DNA from: a virus
IMG/VR virus record: IMGVR_UViG_3300025853_000523
Coordinates: 1 to 27,503 of that record
Direction: 5' to 3' (one strand)
Length of the DNA stretch: 27,503 nucleotides
In this document: positions 1-6,461 of the stretch, piece after piece
How positions within the stretch are numbered: the stretch's first letter is position 1
How the letters are laid out: each line of letters opens with the position of its first letter
Position numbers and translations under genes: made by a program
The notes under the pieces: model-generated
What the model was told of the DNA's origin: nothing
Databases searched by the model: none
What the model saw: the letters and a program-made list of their open reading frames with translations, nothing else

Positions 1-2
1 AC

Positions 3-1868
3 ACGGAAACGCTCCAGCTGCAGCCCGAAGTGGGCAAACTTCGTTTAATCCAGCTGGGTTGCGAAGTCAGTAAAACCATTGTCATCATTGATTGCTTTGA
101 ACTAGATGAAGATGGCTGGCAAAAGCTCCGCCTGTTCTTTACCAATGGTGAGCGTTACTGGCTAGCCCACAATGCAGTGTTTGACCTTGGTTGGCTTCAA
201 GAACATGGCATCTATGTGCGGGGACGGAGAATTGGCTGCACCATGCTTGCCAGTAAGCTCCACCACAATGGAACGCCTAACCTCAGACACGGGCTAGCCC
301 ATGTGGCCAAGCGTGTCCTCAAAATTGAACTCGACAAGGAACAGCAGCGGTCTGATTGGAGCGTTCCAGTCTTAAGTCGAGACCAGTTGGTCTATGCCGC
401 TAAAGATGTTGAGGTGCTGCTCCAGCTGGATTATCCACTTACAGTGGCGTTGCAAAATGCACGGCTTGCTGACGCATACGCATTAGAGTGCAAAGCACTT
501 CCCGCTATGGCCCAGATGTGGCGTACCGGGCTTCCTTGGAACCGTACCAGTCTTGAGCAGCTTTGTAATGACTACCAACACGACATTCATGCGCTCGGTA
601 GAGACTTTTTACGGGAACTTGATAATGCGCTTCCGGCGGAACATAAGCTTCCAAGAGAAGCAGCAAATACTCAAAGACTTTCAAAGCTTCGAGACCTTGT
701 TACGCAAATGGGGCACGAAGACTCAGACTACGAAAAGTGGTATGCGGAAATTGAACAGATTGAAACGGCGCCGAAAGCGTTTAACCTCAGGCCGAAAGCT
801 ACAGGTGATTCTCGCCGTGGGACCAAACTAGAAGCAGGCTTCAACTTAAGTAGTCCCAAGCAATTGTTAGAAAAATTCACAGCACTTCTAGGGACAGTGC
901 CAAAGGACAATAAAACCGGCAAGCCTAGTGCTAGTAGGGCAGCCCTTCAGGATTACGCTGCGGACCACCATGTCATACAGACCTATTTGGCATGGAAGAA
1001 AAGTGAAAAGCGGCGTCAAATGGCTGAAGGGATCCTTGAAAAGATGGACCCGGACGGCTTTGTACGTGCCAGCTACCTGCAGCTTGGGGCGGAATCTGGT
1101 CGTATGTCCTGCATTAAGCCGAACAATCAGCAGATTCCCCGTGATACAGAGTTTCGGCAATGTGTTGAGGCTCCTGATGGTTGGCTACTTGTGGATGCGG
1201 ATTTTGGTCAGATGGAACTTCGACTCGCTGCAGCAGTGGCGCAGGATGAAAAGATGACCAAAGCGTTCCAGGCTGGTGAAGACCTTCATACGGTTACCGC
1301 TGAAGCAATTGGTTGTTCTCGCCAGATCGCGAAAAGCGCGAATTTCGGTTTGCTGTACGGGTCGGGTGCTAAAGGTTTGCGGAATTACGCTGCTAGCTCT
1401 GGCGTCACCATGACTGTGGAGGCAGCTGCAACAATTCGTAACCAATGGCTGGATACTTATGCAGGTGTGAAGCGGTGGCAAAACCAGAATGCTGCCGACG
1501 CCTCAAAGACAGCAAGTAATCGGTGGGCCGAAATCCGTATTCCAGGCTCTGACATGCGGCGTTTTCTGCCAGGTGACATGAACCGTCTGACAGTAAGGTG
1601 CAACACCCCAATCCAGGGGGCTGGTGCGGCCATCCTTAAATGCGCTCTAGGAAACCTATGGCCAAAGGTTCTAGAAGCTGGTGAGCAGGAAGTAAAAATT
1701 GCGGCCTGCATCCACGATGAAATTCTCTTACTTGTTCGTGAAGAAAAGGCGCAGCATTGGGCGGACCAGCTAAAACAAGTAATGGAAAGCGCCGAAGCTA
1801 AGTGGTTGGGAGACATTCCGCCTCTAGCTGAACCTTCTGTAGGGAAGCGTTGGTCCGAGATCCATTAA
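3..1868 (+). CDS. polA: Family A DNA polymerase with 3'-5' proofreading domain (5' end cut by window)
   Basis: This is the phage replicative DNA polymerase, which copies the phage genome and proofreads. The frame is open from base 3 and begins T-E-T, the end of the DxET exonuclease motif I, so the aspartate and true start lie left of the window; the GTG at base 30 is unlikely to be the start. Numbered from that GTG, exo II is NAVFD (48-52) and exo III is YAAKD (122-126). Polymerase motif A is DADFGQMELR (389-398) with D389 and E396. Motif B is R431-x3-K435-x2-NFGLLYG, with Phe at the position equivalent to E. coli Phe762. Motif C is HDE (562-564). All catalytic residues are present. A long charged insert (about 185-265) precedes the FNLSSPKQL segment. 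No 5'-3' exonuclease domain is visible. It is the first gene here of the rightward cassette. The family call is secure. Confidence 0.96.
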   Translation, partial: TETLQLQPEVGKLRLIQLGCEVSKTIVIIDCFELDEDGWQKLRLFFTNGERYWLAHNAVFDLGWLQEHGIYVRGRRIGCTMLASKLHHNGTPNLRHGLAHVAKRVLKIELDKEQQRSDWSVPVLSRDQLVYAAKDVEVLLQLDYPLTVALQNARLADAYALECKALPAMAQMWRTGLPWNRTSLEQLCNDYQHDIHALGRDFLRELDNALPAEHKLPREAANTQRLSKLRDLVTQMGHEDSDYEKWYAEIEQIETAPKAFNLRPKATGDSRRGTKLEAGFNLSSPKQLLEKFTALLGTVPKDNKTGKPSASRAALQDYAADHHVIQTYLAWKKSEKRRQMAEGILEKMDPDGFVRASYLQLGAESGRMSCIKPNNQQIPRDTEFRQCVEAPDGWLLVDADFGQMELRLAAAVAQDEKMTKAFQAGEDLHTVTAEAIGCSRQIAKSANFGLLYGSGAKGLRNYAASSGVTMTVEAAATIRNQWLDTYAGVKRWQNQNAADASKTASNRWAEIRIPGSDMRRFLPGDMNRLTVRCNTPIQGAGAAILKCALGNLWPKVLEAGEQEVKIAACIHDEILLLVREEKAQHWADQLKQVMESAEAKWLGDIPPLAEPSVGKRWSEIH

Positions 1869-1881
1869 TAAATAACGCACC

Positions 1882-2079
1882 ATGGTCAGCATCTATCGCA
1901 CGCTTAACGGATGGTCCTTCCATACCCCTCAGGAAACAGGTTGTTACCGTAGTCTTGCGGAAGTGATGGATGCTGCCTATGCCACCAGAAACAGGGCGGC
2001 AGATAGTTATGAAGTTCTTGCAGTACGAAATAGCGCGTGCCACCACTGCAGACTTGCTCCGCGCAGCCAATTTCCTTGA
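1882..2079 (+). CDS. Small protein of unknown function (65 aa)
   Basis: Starts with ATG 13 nt after the polymerase stop, in the same direction. The first 36 or so residues (VSIYRTLNGWSFHTPQETG and following) look like real protein with aromatic and helical segments. The C-terminal third, rich in Cys, His and Arg, lies over the start of the next frame and looks less protein-like. It overlaps the 58-aa frame at 2009-2185, so either both are real with a long overlap, or this one has drifted at its 3' end. I do not recognise a family. Confidence 0.45.
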   Translation: MVSIYRTLNGWSFHTPQETGCYRSLAEVMDAAYATRNRAADSYEVLAVRNSACHHCRLAPRSQFP

Positions 2080-2185
2080 AGGTGCTAGGGAAGTAAGGCG
2101 CGGCTGTCGTAAACAGCGCACAAAAGCTCGTAAGGATCAGCAGACTGGATGGCGTAAGCATGTGGATCAGGCGCTTCTTTGGTAG
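2009..2185 (+). CDS. Small basic helical protein of unknown function (58 aa)
   Basis: I chose the ATG at 2009, which gives MKFLQYEIARATTADLLRAA. An in-frame ATG at 1970 would add 13 residues of unconvincing sequence and deepen the overlap with the upstream frame. The product is predicted mostly helical, with a strongly basic second half (repeated R, K and Q, about residues 25-50). That would fit nucleic-acid binding, but no motif is recognised. It shares 71 nt with the preceding gene in another frame and ends 37 nt before the ribbon-helix-helix-like gene. Confidence 0.4.
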   Translation: MKFLQYEIARATTADLLRAANFLEGAREVRRGCRKQRTKARKDQQTGWRKHVDQALLW

Positions 2186-2193
2186 CACATTGC

Positions 2194-2207
2194 TAGACTA
2201 AAGTCTA
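2194..2207. repeat. Short inverted repeat upstream of the RHH-like gene
   Basis: TAGACT-AA-AGTCTA is a perfect 6-bp inverted repeat with a 2-nt centre. It sits in the 37-nt gap between the 58-aa frame and the start at 2223. Its size and place suit an operator, possibly for the ribbon-helix-helix-like protein encoded just downstream, but a repeat this short can occur by chance. No convincing promoter boxes were found around it. Confidence 0.3.
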
Positions 2208-2222
2208 CTGGGCTACTACTTG

Positions 2223-2489
2223 ATGGCGATTCGGCACGGAAATAAAACGTATATGCAGATTCTTCTTGATCCGCATAGGGCGAAATTGTTGTTTGACCTA
2301 GCTGAAAAAGCTAGCACACGTCCCACCGCTTGGATTCGTGCTGCGGTCTATAGAGCATTGGAACGGGAATACCCTGCTGCGGTTTACAACGAGGCAGTTG
2401 CTAAAGATGAAGCTGCTTGGCGGGCTTCTGTTCGTAAACGGGTGGAAGGCCGTATTAAGTCACGTAAAGCTCCTGAAGATACCAAGTAA
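2223..2489 (+). CDS. Ribbon-helix-helix-like DNA-binding protein (88 aa)
   Basis: Begins at the ATG at 2223; a TTG directly before it is a less likely start. Residues 9-16 (TYMQILLD) could form the DNA-contacting beta strand. They are followed by two helices, about 18-30 and 33-50 (PTAWIRAAVYRALEREY), the arrangement of ribbon-helix-helix (MetJ/Arc-type) domains. The C-terminal 35 residues are charged and basic. Such proteins normally act as dimeric repressors on short inverted repeats, and one lies 16 nt upstream of this gene. The fold call is by pattern only; the gene itself looks sound. The phage genes it might regulate cannot be told from the sequence. Confidence 0.68.
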   Translation: MAIRHGNKTYMQILLDPHRAKLLFDLAEKASTRPTAWIRAAVYRALEREYPAAVYNEAVAKDEAAWRASVRKRVEGRIKSRKAPEDTK

Positions 2490-2537
2490 AAGTCTTTGTA
2501 CTGTGCTACTCTTCCTGGGTCTGATACTTACCGGCCA

Positions 2538-2750
2538 ATGACTCGCTACGCACTTAAGACAACACACGAAGGTAAAGTTTTGTATCTTGCGGCCTACTAC
2601 GCAAACTTTCCTAAAAACAACGGTATTCGCTTGACGTACAAAGCAGAAGACGCTTGCTCCTATGTAACTATTGAGAAAGCTTGCCAAGTGGCACGTAGCC
2701 TCGAAGACAGTATGGGCTGCGTACCAAGCATTGTGGAAGTTTCTTACTGA
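2538..2750 (+). CDS. Small protein of unknown function upstream of sigma factor (70 aa)
   Basis: The ATG at 2538 gives MTRYALKTTHEGKVLYLAAY. An in-frame TTG at 2496 would add 14 residues and start almost at the previous stop, so I preferred ATG. The sequence suggests a small beta-sheet followed by a helix (TIEKACQVARSLED), as in many small phage regulators, but I recognise no family. Its TGA overlaps the ATG of the sigma gene (TGATG), so the two are probably translated in a coupled way and may act together. Confidence 0.6.
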   Translation: MTRYALKTTHEGKVLYLAAYYANFPKNNGIRLTYKAEDACSYVTIEKACQVARSLEDSMGCVPSIVEVSY

Positions 2751-3607
2751 TGGACGGTTTTAGTCAATACCTGAAGGACATTGTCCGGTATCCGCTCTTG
2801 AACAAAGAGCAGGAAATACTGCTGGCGCGGCAAGTGCAGGTTTGGGTTACATCTGAAAACCCCACCGCAAAGGAAATTAAGGCGGGCAAACGGGCCTATC
2901 AAAAGCTCATCAACTGCAACCTAAGGCTTGTCGTATCTATCGCAAAACGTTACACATTACGTTCCAAGCGCACAGAAATGTTTGACATTGTGCAAGAAGG
3001 AAACATCGGGCTTGCTCACGGCATTAAAAAGTTTGACCCAGAACGTGGTTATGCTCTGTCCACGTATGTCTACTGGTGGGTCAGGCAGTCAATTAGTCGC
3101 TATCTGAGTTACCACGACCGCATGATTCGCATTCCGTCTCATGCCGGGGAAATATTAACGAAGCTGCGCCAATGGAGACCTCAGTTTGAGTTGTCGCATG
3201 GTAGGCCGCCCACCTTAGAAGAAAGCGCAGAATACTGTGCTATATCCCCTAAGCGATTGCGGGAATACTTAGAAAGCAGTGAGGACTGCCTTAGCTTGGA
3301 TAAAGTTGCGGCTGGTTTGGATTCTGACCATACCCTGCTTGAACTTATTACTGATGGGGAACACCCCATGGAAAAGCTTGACAACATTTTCTGCGGTGAT
3401 ACGGTAGACAGGCTCTTAATGACCCTAAGCCCCGTAGACCGTACCATCGTTGAACGTGTATTTGCTTTTGATGGCGGCGAAGCACAGACCTACATAAAAA
3501 TCTCAAAGGACTTGGGTATGTCCAGAGAGCGTGTAAGGCAAAGATACCATAAAGCCTTAAGAAAACTTCATGTACTTGCAAAGATAGGTACGTGTGGGCC
3601 GTTGTAA
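2750..3607 (+). CDS. Sigma-70 family RNA polymerase sigma factor (cyanobacterial RpoD/group 2-like)
   Basis: Would bind host RNA polymerase and steer it to phage promoters. Regions read in order. Region 1.2 is at about 5-31 (YLKDIVRYPLLNKEQEILLA). Region 2 is at about 48-130, including LRLVVSIAKRY, the core-binding FDIVQEGNIGL, KFDPERGYALSTY and the -10-reading WWVRQSISR (109-117). Region 3 has a small helix-turn-helix at about 150-176. Region 4 is at about 220-275 with the -35-reading helix SRERVRQRYHKALRKL. At 285 aa it lacks region 1.1 and is shorter than a primary sigma, but it keeps all DNA-contact regions, unlike the short T4 gp55-type late sigmas of cyanomyoviruses. It overlaps both neighbours by one base (TGATG and TAATG). 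It was probably acquired from a cyanobacterial host (inference). Confidence 0.95.
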   Translation: MDGFSQYLKDIVRYPLLNKEQEILLARQVQVWVTSENPTAKEIKAGKRAYQKLINCNLRLVVSIAKRYTLRSKRTEMFDIVQEGNIGLAHGIKKFDPERGYALSTYVYWWVRQSISRYLSYHDRMIRIPSHAGEILTKLRQWRPQFELSHGRPPTLEESAEYCAISPKRLREYLESSEDCLSLDKVAAGLDSDHTLLELITDGEHPMEKLDNIFCGDTVDRLLMTLSPVDRTIVERVFAFDGGEAQTYIKISKDLGMSRERVRQRYHKALRKLHVLAKIGTCGPL

Positions 3608-3831
3608 TGGAATGTTCTAATTGTGGTGCCTCAGGCAGGGGCGTCGTAAAAACCATAGGCACTCGTAGGTCACACGAAGTAGCGACGACACGGGCTTGGA
3701 AATGTACGGTGTGCTCCACACTTTTGTATTCCGTAGAAATTTCCGTGGATACACTTCACGTCCACTGCAACAAGCACTACCACATTAAAAAAGATGTGGT
3801 GCAACGTCTGATCTCTGCGCTTTATTCATGA
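3607..3831 (+). CDS. Zinc-ribbon protein resembling the NrdR N-terminal domain (74 aa)
   Basis: The start is the ATG that overlaps the sigma stop (TAATG); a GTG 15 nt upstream lies inside the sigma gene. Cys3-x2-Cys6-Gly and Cys33-x2-Cys36 form a zinc ribbon. The layout MECSNCG...RRSHEV...WKCTVC...YSVE parallels the start of the ribonucleotide-reductase repressor NrdR (CPFCG...RRRRECLKCG...TYE). The ATP-cone domain of NrdR is absent. It could be a small transcription regulator or an RNA-polymerase-binding protein. Its place between a sigma factor and ThyX fits control of transcription or of deoxynucleotide genes, but that is inference. It overlaps ThyX by ATGA. Confidence 0.72.
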   Translation: MECSNCGASGRGVVKTIGTRRSHEVATTRAWKCTVCSTLLYSVEISVDTLHVHCNKHYHIKKDVVQRLISALYS

Positions 3832-4466
3832 GCAATGTTCAATTGGTCTGGGCAACTCCAGACGCTGAAAAACTGATCGTGCGCATGGCACGTGTTAGTA
3901 ACCCCAGCAATCAAGACAACTGGGAAACCGGACCAGGGCTTCTTAAATACCTTGTTAAGCACAAGCACTGGTCACCATTTGAGATGGCCAACATGTGCGT
4001 TCAAATAGACACCGAACGTGACATTGCTGCGCAAATACTGCGGCATCGGTCCTTTTCGTTCCAAGAATTTTCTACCCGCTACAGCAAGACACAACCAGCT
4101 GAGATACCCTACTTCAGACGACAAGACACTAAAAATCGACAGAACAGCATCAGTGATCTACACCCAAAACATCAGGAAGATTTCCAAACAGGTGCTGGTC
4201 GCATCATTGCTGATGCCTTTCTGTTTTATGAATCCCTATTGGAACGGGGCGTTGCCAAGGAGACGGCTAGACGTATCCTGCCACTCTGTACTCCTACCAC
4301 CCTTTACATGCAAGGGACACTAAGGTCTTGGGTGCATTACATCCAGTTGCGGGCTAATAACGATACACAGCTGGAACACCGGCAAGTCGCCTTTCAGTGT
4401 GCAGCTGTGTTTAAAAAGTGCTTTCCGACAGTGTGCGAGGCCGTTTTTCCTACACTGAACCTATGA
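3828..4466 (+). CDS. thyX: FAD-dependent thymidylate synthase ThyX
   Basis: Makes dTMP from dUMP with methylene-tetrahydrofolate, NADPH and FAD, supplying thymidine for phage DNA synthesis. The ThyX signature RHR-x7-S is exact at R72-H73-R74 and S82 (LRHRSFSFQEFSTRY). It is preceded by the conserved SPFEMANMCVQI stretch and followed by ARRILPL, LRSWVHYIQLR and the Q-x-E-x-R segment near residue 180. The length of 212 aa is normal for the family. The start ATG overlaps the zinc-ribbon stop (ATGA), and the stop overlaps the next ATG in the same way. All motifs are intact, so it should be active. Confidence 0.97.
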   Translation: MSNVQLVWATPDAEKLIVRMARVSNPSNQDNWETGPGLLKYLVKHKHWSPFEMANMCVQIDTERDIAAQILRHRSFSFQEFSTRYSKTQPAEIPYFRRQDTKNRQNSISDLHPKHQEDFQTGAGRIIADAFLFYESLLERGVAKETARRILPLCTPTTLYMQGTLRSWVHYIQLRANNDTQLEHRQVAFQCAAVFKKCFPTVCEAVFPTLNL

Positions 4467-4699
4467 AAGTTATCTTTTTGAACTGGTTCGAGCGTATAGC
4501 CCTTAACGTACTGGTGCGTAGTCCGCGCATCGGTATGCTCGCCGTTAAAGAAATGGATGGTCCGTTGCTTTTTATTGCTAACCACCCCTTTGATGGAATG
4601 CCCATCGGCGGTAGTAATCCAGTTGCAAATCAGTTAGAACGCATATACCGCAACTCGTCTAACGGACCAGGGTATGGTCAAGATTCGGGCGCTACCTGA
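4463..4699 (+). CDS. Small protein of unknown function downstream of ThyX (78 aa)
   Basis: The ATG at 4463 overlaps the ThyX stop (ATGA); this coupling decides the start over in-frame codons further upstream inside thyX. The first half (VIFLNWFERIALNVLVRS) is amphipathic or hydrophobic, the middle (GPLLFIANHPFDGMPIGG) is rich in Gly and Pro, and the end is polar. There is no clear membrane helix and no family is recognised. It overlaps the following 54-aa frame by 26 nt. Confidence 0.58.
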   Translation: MKVIFLNWFERIALNVLVRSPRIGMLAVKEMDGPLLFIANHPFDGMPIGGSNPVANQLERIYRNSSNGPGYGQDSGAT

Positions 4700-4838
4700 A
4701 CAGTGGTTTATAGTCTGCACTTCAGGCGGCGGCTTATGCGTAGAGACGACTAACGAACAAAAAGCACGTACCATTGCAGACGTGCTTCACTGCTCCGTCC
4801 ATTCTGAAATGCGGGCTTCGCGGGCTTCGTTCCAGTAG
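4674..4838 (+). CDS. Small protein of unknown function (54 aa), last gene of the + strand cassette
   Basis: ATG at 4674, TAG at 4836-4838. The product begins MVKIRALPEQWFIVCTSGGG and continues with a helical segment (NEQKARTIADVLHC). It looks like a compact beta-beta-alpha protein rather than random translation. It overlaps the 78-aa gene by 26 nt, and its last 52 bases lie antisense to the end of the HNH gene. Function unknown. Confidence 0.5.
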   Translation: MVKIRALPEQWFIVCTSGGGLCVETTNEQKARTIADVLHCSVHSEMRASRASFQ

Positions 4839-5101
4839 TCACGTTCTCTGTACCACTTCTGCCAGTCGTGGCCTGATTTGTGGCTATTGCAAGAGAAACA
4901 GCAGCCTACTAAATTGCGCTGTTCTGTTACCCCGCCTTTCCACTTTGGGACTACATGATCTAGCGTTGCGTTCTTGCCTAGCGGTTCAGCGCAGTAGGCA
5001 CAGCAGTAGTTCCATTGCTGCAAGATATGGTCACGAAAGCGCACCTTGGCTTTTTTACGGGATACCAGCTCAGTCCCGTCAATCTGGTGGTCCACTACCA
5101 C
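4787..5101 (-). CDS. HNH homing-type endonuclease (104 aa)
   Basis: A free-standing HNH nuclease that would make double- or single-strand breaks in DNA. It has a zinc-binding pair C34-x2-C37 (CAYC), the catalytic LDHVVPKWKGG with D48-H49, Asn63 in the middle, and the second pair C68-x2-C71 followed by N72 (CFSCNSHK). A TGA two codons upstream in frame limits the start to the GTG at 5101 or the GTG at 5095. It is the last gene of the leftward late region, 62 nt after the endolysin stop, and overlaps the end of the opposing cassette by 52 nt. It could be a mobile gene, or an accessory to packaging as proposed for some HNH proteins near terminases; the terminase is not nearby here, so the mobile option is favoured. 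Confidence 0.9.
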   Translation of the reverse strand: MVVDHQIDGTELVSRKKAKVRFRDHILQQWNYCCAYCAEPLGKNATLDHVVPKWKGGVTEQRNLVGCCFSCNSHKSGHDWQKWYRERDYWNEAREARISEWTEQ

Positions 5102-5147
5102 CGCTCAATACACTGCAGCAACCTATTTGACTTGCAGCTGTTTATAT

Positions 5148-5177
5148 GGTAACGCCGGGAAACTTACGGCGTTGACC
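5148..5177 (-). terminator. Hairpin at the end of the endolysin gene
   Basis: GGTAACGCCG pairs with CGGCGTT-G-ACC (one bulged G) around a 9-nt loop that contains the endolysin stop codon. No run of T follows on the - strand, so a classic Rho-independent terminator is not supported. It may be an mRNA-stabilising or processing hairpin between endolysin and the HNH gene. Confidence 0.35.
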
Positions 5178-5790
5178 AAATGCGGCCTTCTTTGATACGG
5201 CGACGGCGTAATCCTTGCTCAAAATGAGAACCGGGGTTTCGATAAAGTAGTAAAGCATCTGGTACTTGTTTCCATTCGCGGTTTTTTAATACGCGGCTTA
5301 TTGTGCTAAATCCTGGTAAACCGTAAAAATACGCTCCAACGTTAAAGGCAAAGCTAATGAGGGCTGATTTTTGGTTGGCACTCATGCTATTCCAAAACGG
5401 TACATCAGCTTCAAGAATGTCTGCGGTGCGTTGTATCTCTAAGTTCAACATTTCTTCTGCTCTTTTTTGGCTAATTTTTTCGCCTAGCCTTACACTTTGT
5501 CCCTCGGGATACCGGGTATTTCCGTAGCCAATCGTTGGTATGCCAGCAGGACACAAATATGAAGTTAAATGACAACCTTCAAATTCTTTGATAAGCTCCA
5601 CCGCAGCGCCGTATCTTTTGTCGTTTACAGCCGAAATCCATGTTCCGTACCAGGGCTGGTCACGGTTAAGGATGTCTGGCTGTACTTTTAAAATTGCCGC
5701 TTCAAGCTCCACCAGCGCAGCACTCTGATGGGGCAGTTTCCGGTAGTAGCGGAATAGGTCATTCAGGTGAACCGGGGTGTTTGGGCTCAT
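5164..5790 (-). CDS. Endolysin: GH24 (T4-type) lysozyme with N-terminal extension
   Basis: Cuts the glycan strands of peptidoglycan at the end of infection. The GH24 core starts near residue 62: E71-x8-C80-x5-T86 within EFEGCHLTSYLCPAGIPTIGYG, matching the E11/D20/T26 spacing of T4 lysozyme with Cys in place of Asp, a variant known from other phage lysozymes. The later NQKSALISFAFNVGAY segment is also typical. A roughly 60-residue N-terminal region (LNDLFRYYRKLPHQSAALVE and on) is not part of the lysozyme fold and may bind the cell wall. I chose the ATG at 5790; a TTG at 5820 would add ten residues. No export signal is seen, so it probably depends on the holin candidate upstream. Confidence 0.93.
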   Translation of the reverse strand: MSPNTPVHLNDLFRYYRKLPHQSAALVELEAAILKVQPDILNRDQPWYGTWISAVNDKRYGAAVELIKEFEGCHLTSYLCPAGIPTIGYGNTRYPEGQSVRLGEKISQKRAEEMLNLEIQRTADILEADVPFWNSMSANQKSALISFAFNVGAYFYGLPGFSTISRVLKNREWKQVPDALLLYRNPGSHFEQGLRRRRIKEGRIWSTP

Positions 5791-5947
5791 GCCATGGTGC
5801 GCGAAGGTGCAGGTCGTCAAGGCGCTGTGGAGGTGGCACTTCGGCAGGTTGGGTTGCGTGCCAGTCCTTTTCAGCTTGGTCTAGTTTTTTCGGCAGCGTT
5901 GCGTAAAATTTACGGCGCTGGATATCTCTGTTGACCTTGCTCCACAT
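5759..5947 (-). CDS. Small charged protein in the lysis region (62 aa)
   Basis: ATG at 5947, between the holin candidate and the endolysin, overlapping the endolysin start by 32 nt. The product is basic and helical at first (RDIQRRKFYATLPKKLDQ), then rich in Pro and His. No membrane helix or lipobox is seen, so it is not an obvious spanin. No family recognised. Co-directional position supports a real gene, but the proline-rich tail over the endolysin start could be non-coding. Confidence 0.45.
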   Translation of the reverse strand: MWSKVNRDIQRRKFYATLPKKLDQAEKDWHATQPAEVPPPQRLDDLHLRAPWHEPKHPGSPE

Positions 5948-5991
5948 GGAACGGGTGCTAAACAGAGCGATCCAGCGACCGTCAGACGGTA

Positions 5992-6144
5992 TCAGCCCTT
6001 TTTTTCGGGTCTAACGCTGCGGATTGCAGTAAACAAAAATTGGATGACGCTGTTGTCTTTTAGCTTGCTCATGCCAATCAGCTCAGATGCAGCAGCGATG
6101 ACAACCCACAGGGCAGGGTGGCCAAGGATTTCCTCGAAGTTCAT
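5992..6144 (-). CDS. Holin candidate: short membrane protein (50 aa)
   Basis: ATG at 6144, TGA at 5994-5992. The product has one hydrophobic helix at about 11-24 (ALWVVIAAASELIG), then a polar turn (MSKLKDNS), a second weaker hydrophobic stretch (VIQFLFTAIRSV) and a basic tail RPEKKG. Small size, one or two membrane helices, charged C-terminus and position just upstream of the endolysin all fit a holin that opens the inner membrane for the lysozyme. I recognise similar short proteins from cyanophage lysis regions, but the role is inferred. Confidence 0.68.
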   Translation of the reverse strand: MNFEEILGHPALWVVIAAASELIGMSKLKDNSVIQFLFTAIRSVRPEKKG

Positions 6145-6167
6145 GAAGTTCAGGACTTTGTCTAATA

Positions 6168-6440
6168 CTAGCCTTGTGGGCCTTTGTACTCCAGAACGGT
6201 GATGCGGTTTCCGTGGTCGTTAAGGCGCTCGTAAATTTCGCGGCGGTCAGCAGTGGCCTGAATTTTTTCCGCTTTCATGTCCTGATGTAAATCTTCCAGC
6301 TTCATCGCTATGGATTCAACGCCTGCTGTGAGGCGAATAACTGCTTCACGACTTTCACTAGTTCTCCTGGTAAAGCCTGATACGGACATCCCAGCAATGC
6401 CAAGAGACGCGCCAAGAATCGCTGCGTAAATTTCAATCAC
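6168..6440 (-). CDS. Membrane-anchored coiled-coil protein, lysis region (90 aa)
   Basis: Begins at GTG 6440, supported by AAGGAG ten bases upstream. Residues 3-24 form one hydrophobic segment (IYAAILGASLGIAGMSVSGF). The rest is a charged helix with heptad-like spacing (SREAVIRLTAGVESIAMKLE through ITVLEYKG), predicted coiled coil. This N-anchor plus coil plan resembles holin-associated or antiholin-like proteins of cyanophages and the i-spanin plan, though no o-spanin is visible. It sits directly upstream of the holin candidate. Exact role unknown. Confidence 0.72.
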   Translation of the reverse strand: MIEIYAAILGASLGIAGMSVSGFTRRTSESREAVIRLTAGVESIAMKLEDLHQDMKAEKIQATADRREIYERLNDHGNRITVLEYKGPQG

Positions 6441-6450
6441 AATTGACGCG

Positions 6451-6456
6451 CTCCTT
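6451..6456 (-). promoter_or_regulatory. Strong Shine-Dalgarno for the GTG start at 6440
   Basis: The - strand reads AAGGAG ten bases before GTG. It decides this non-ATG start. Such a clear site is uncommon in this window, where most genes rely on stop-start overlap or show no recognisable Shine-Dalgarno. Confidence 0.75.
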
Positions 6457-6461
6457 CCCGG

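Noticed and set aside
3348-3719. 123-codon - strand frame across sigma and zinc-ribbon genes
   Set aside because: Antisense to two well-supported genes and without family resemblance.
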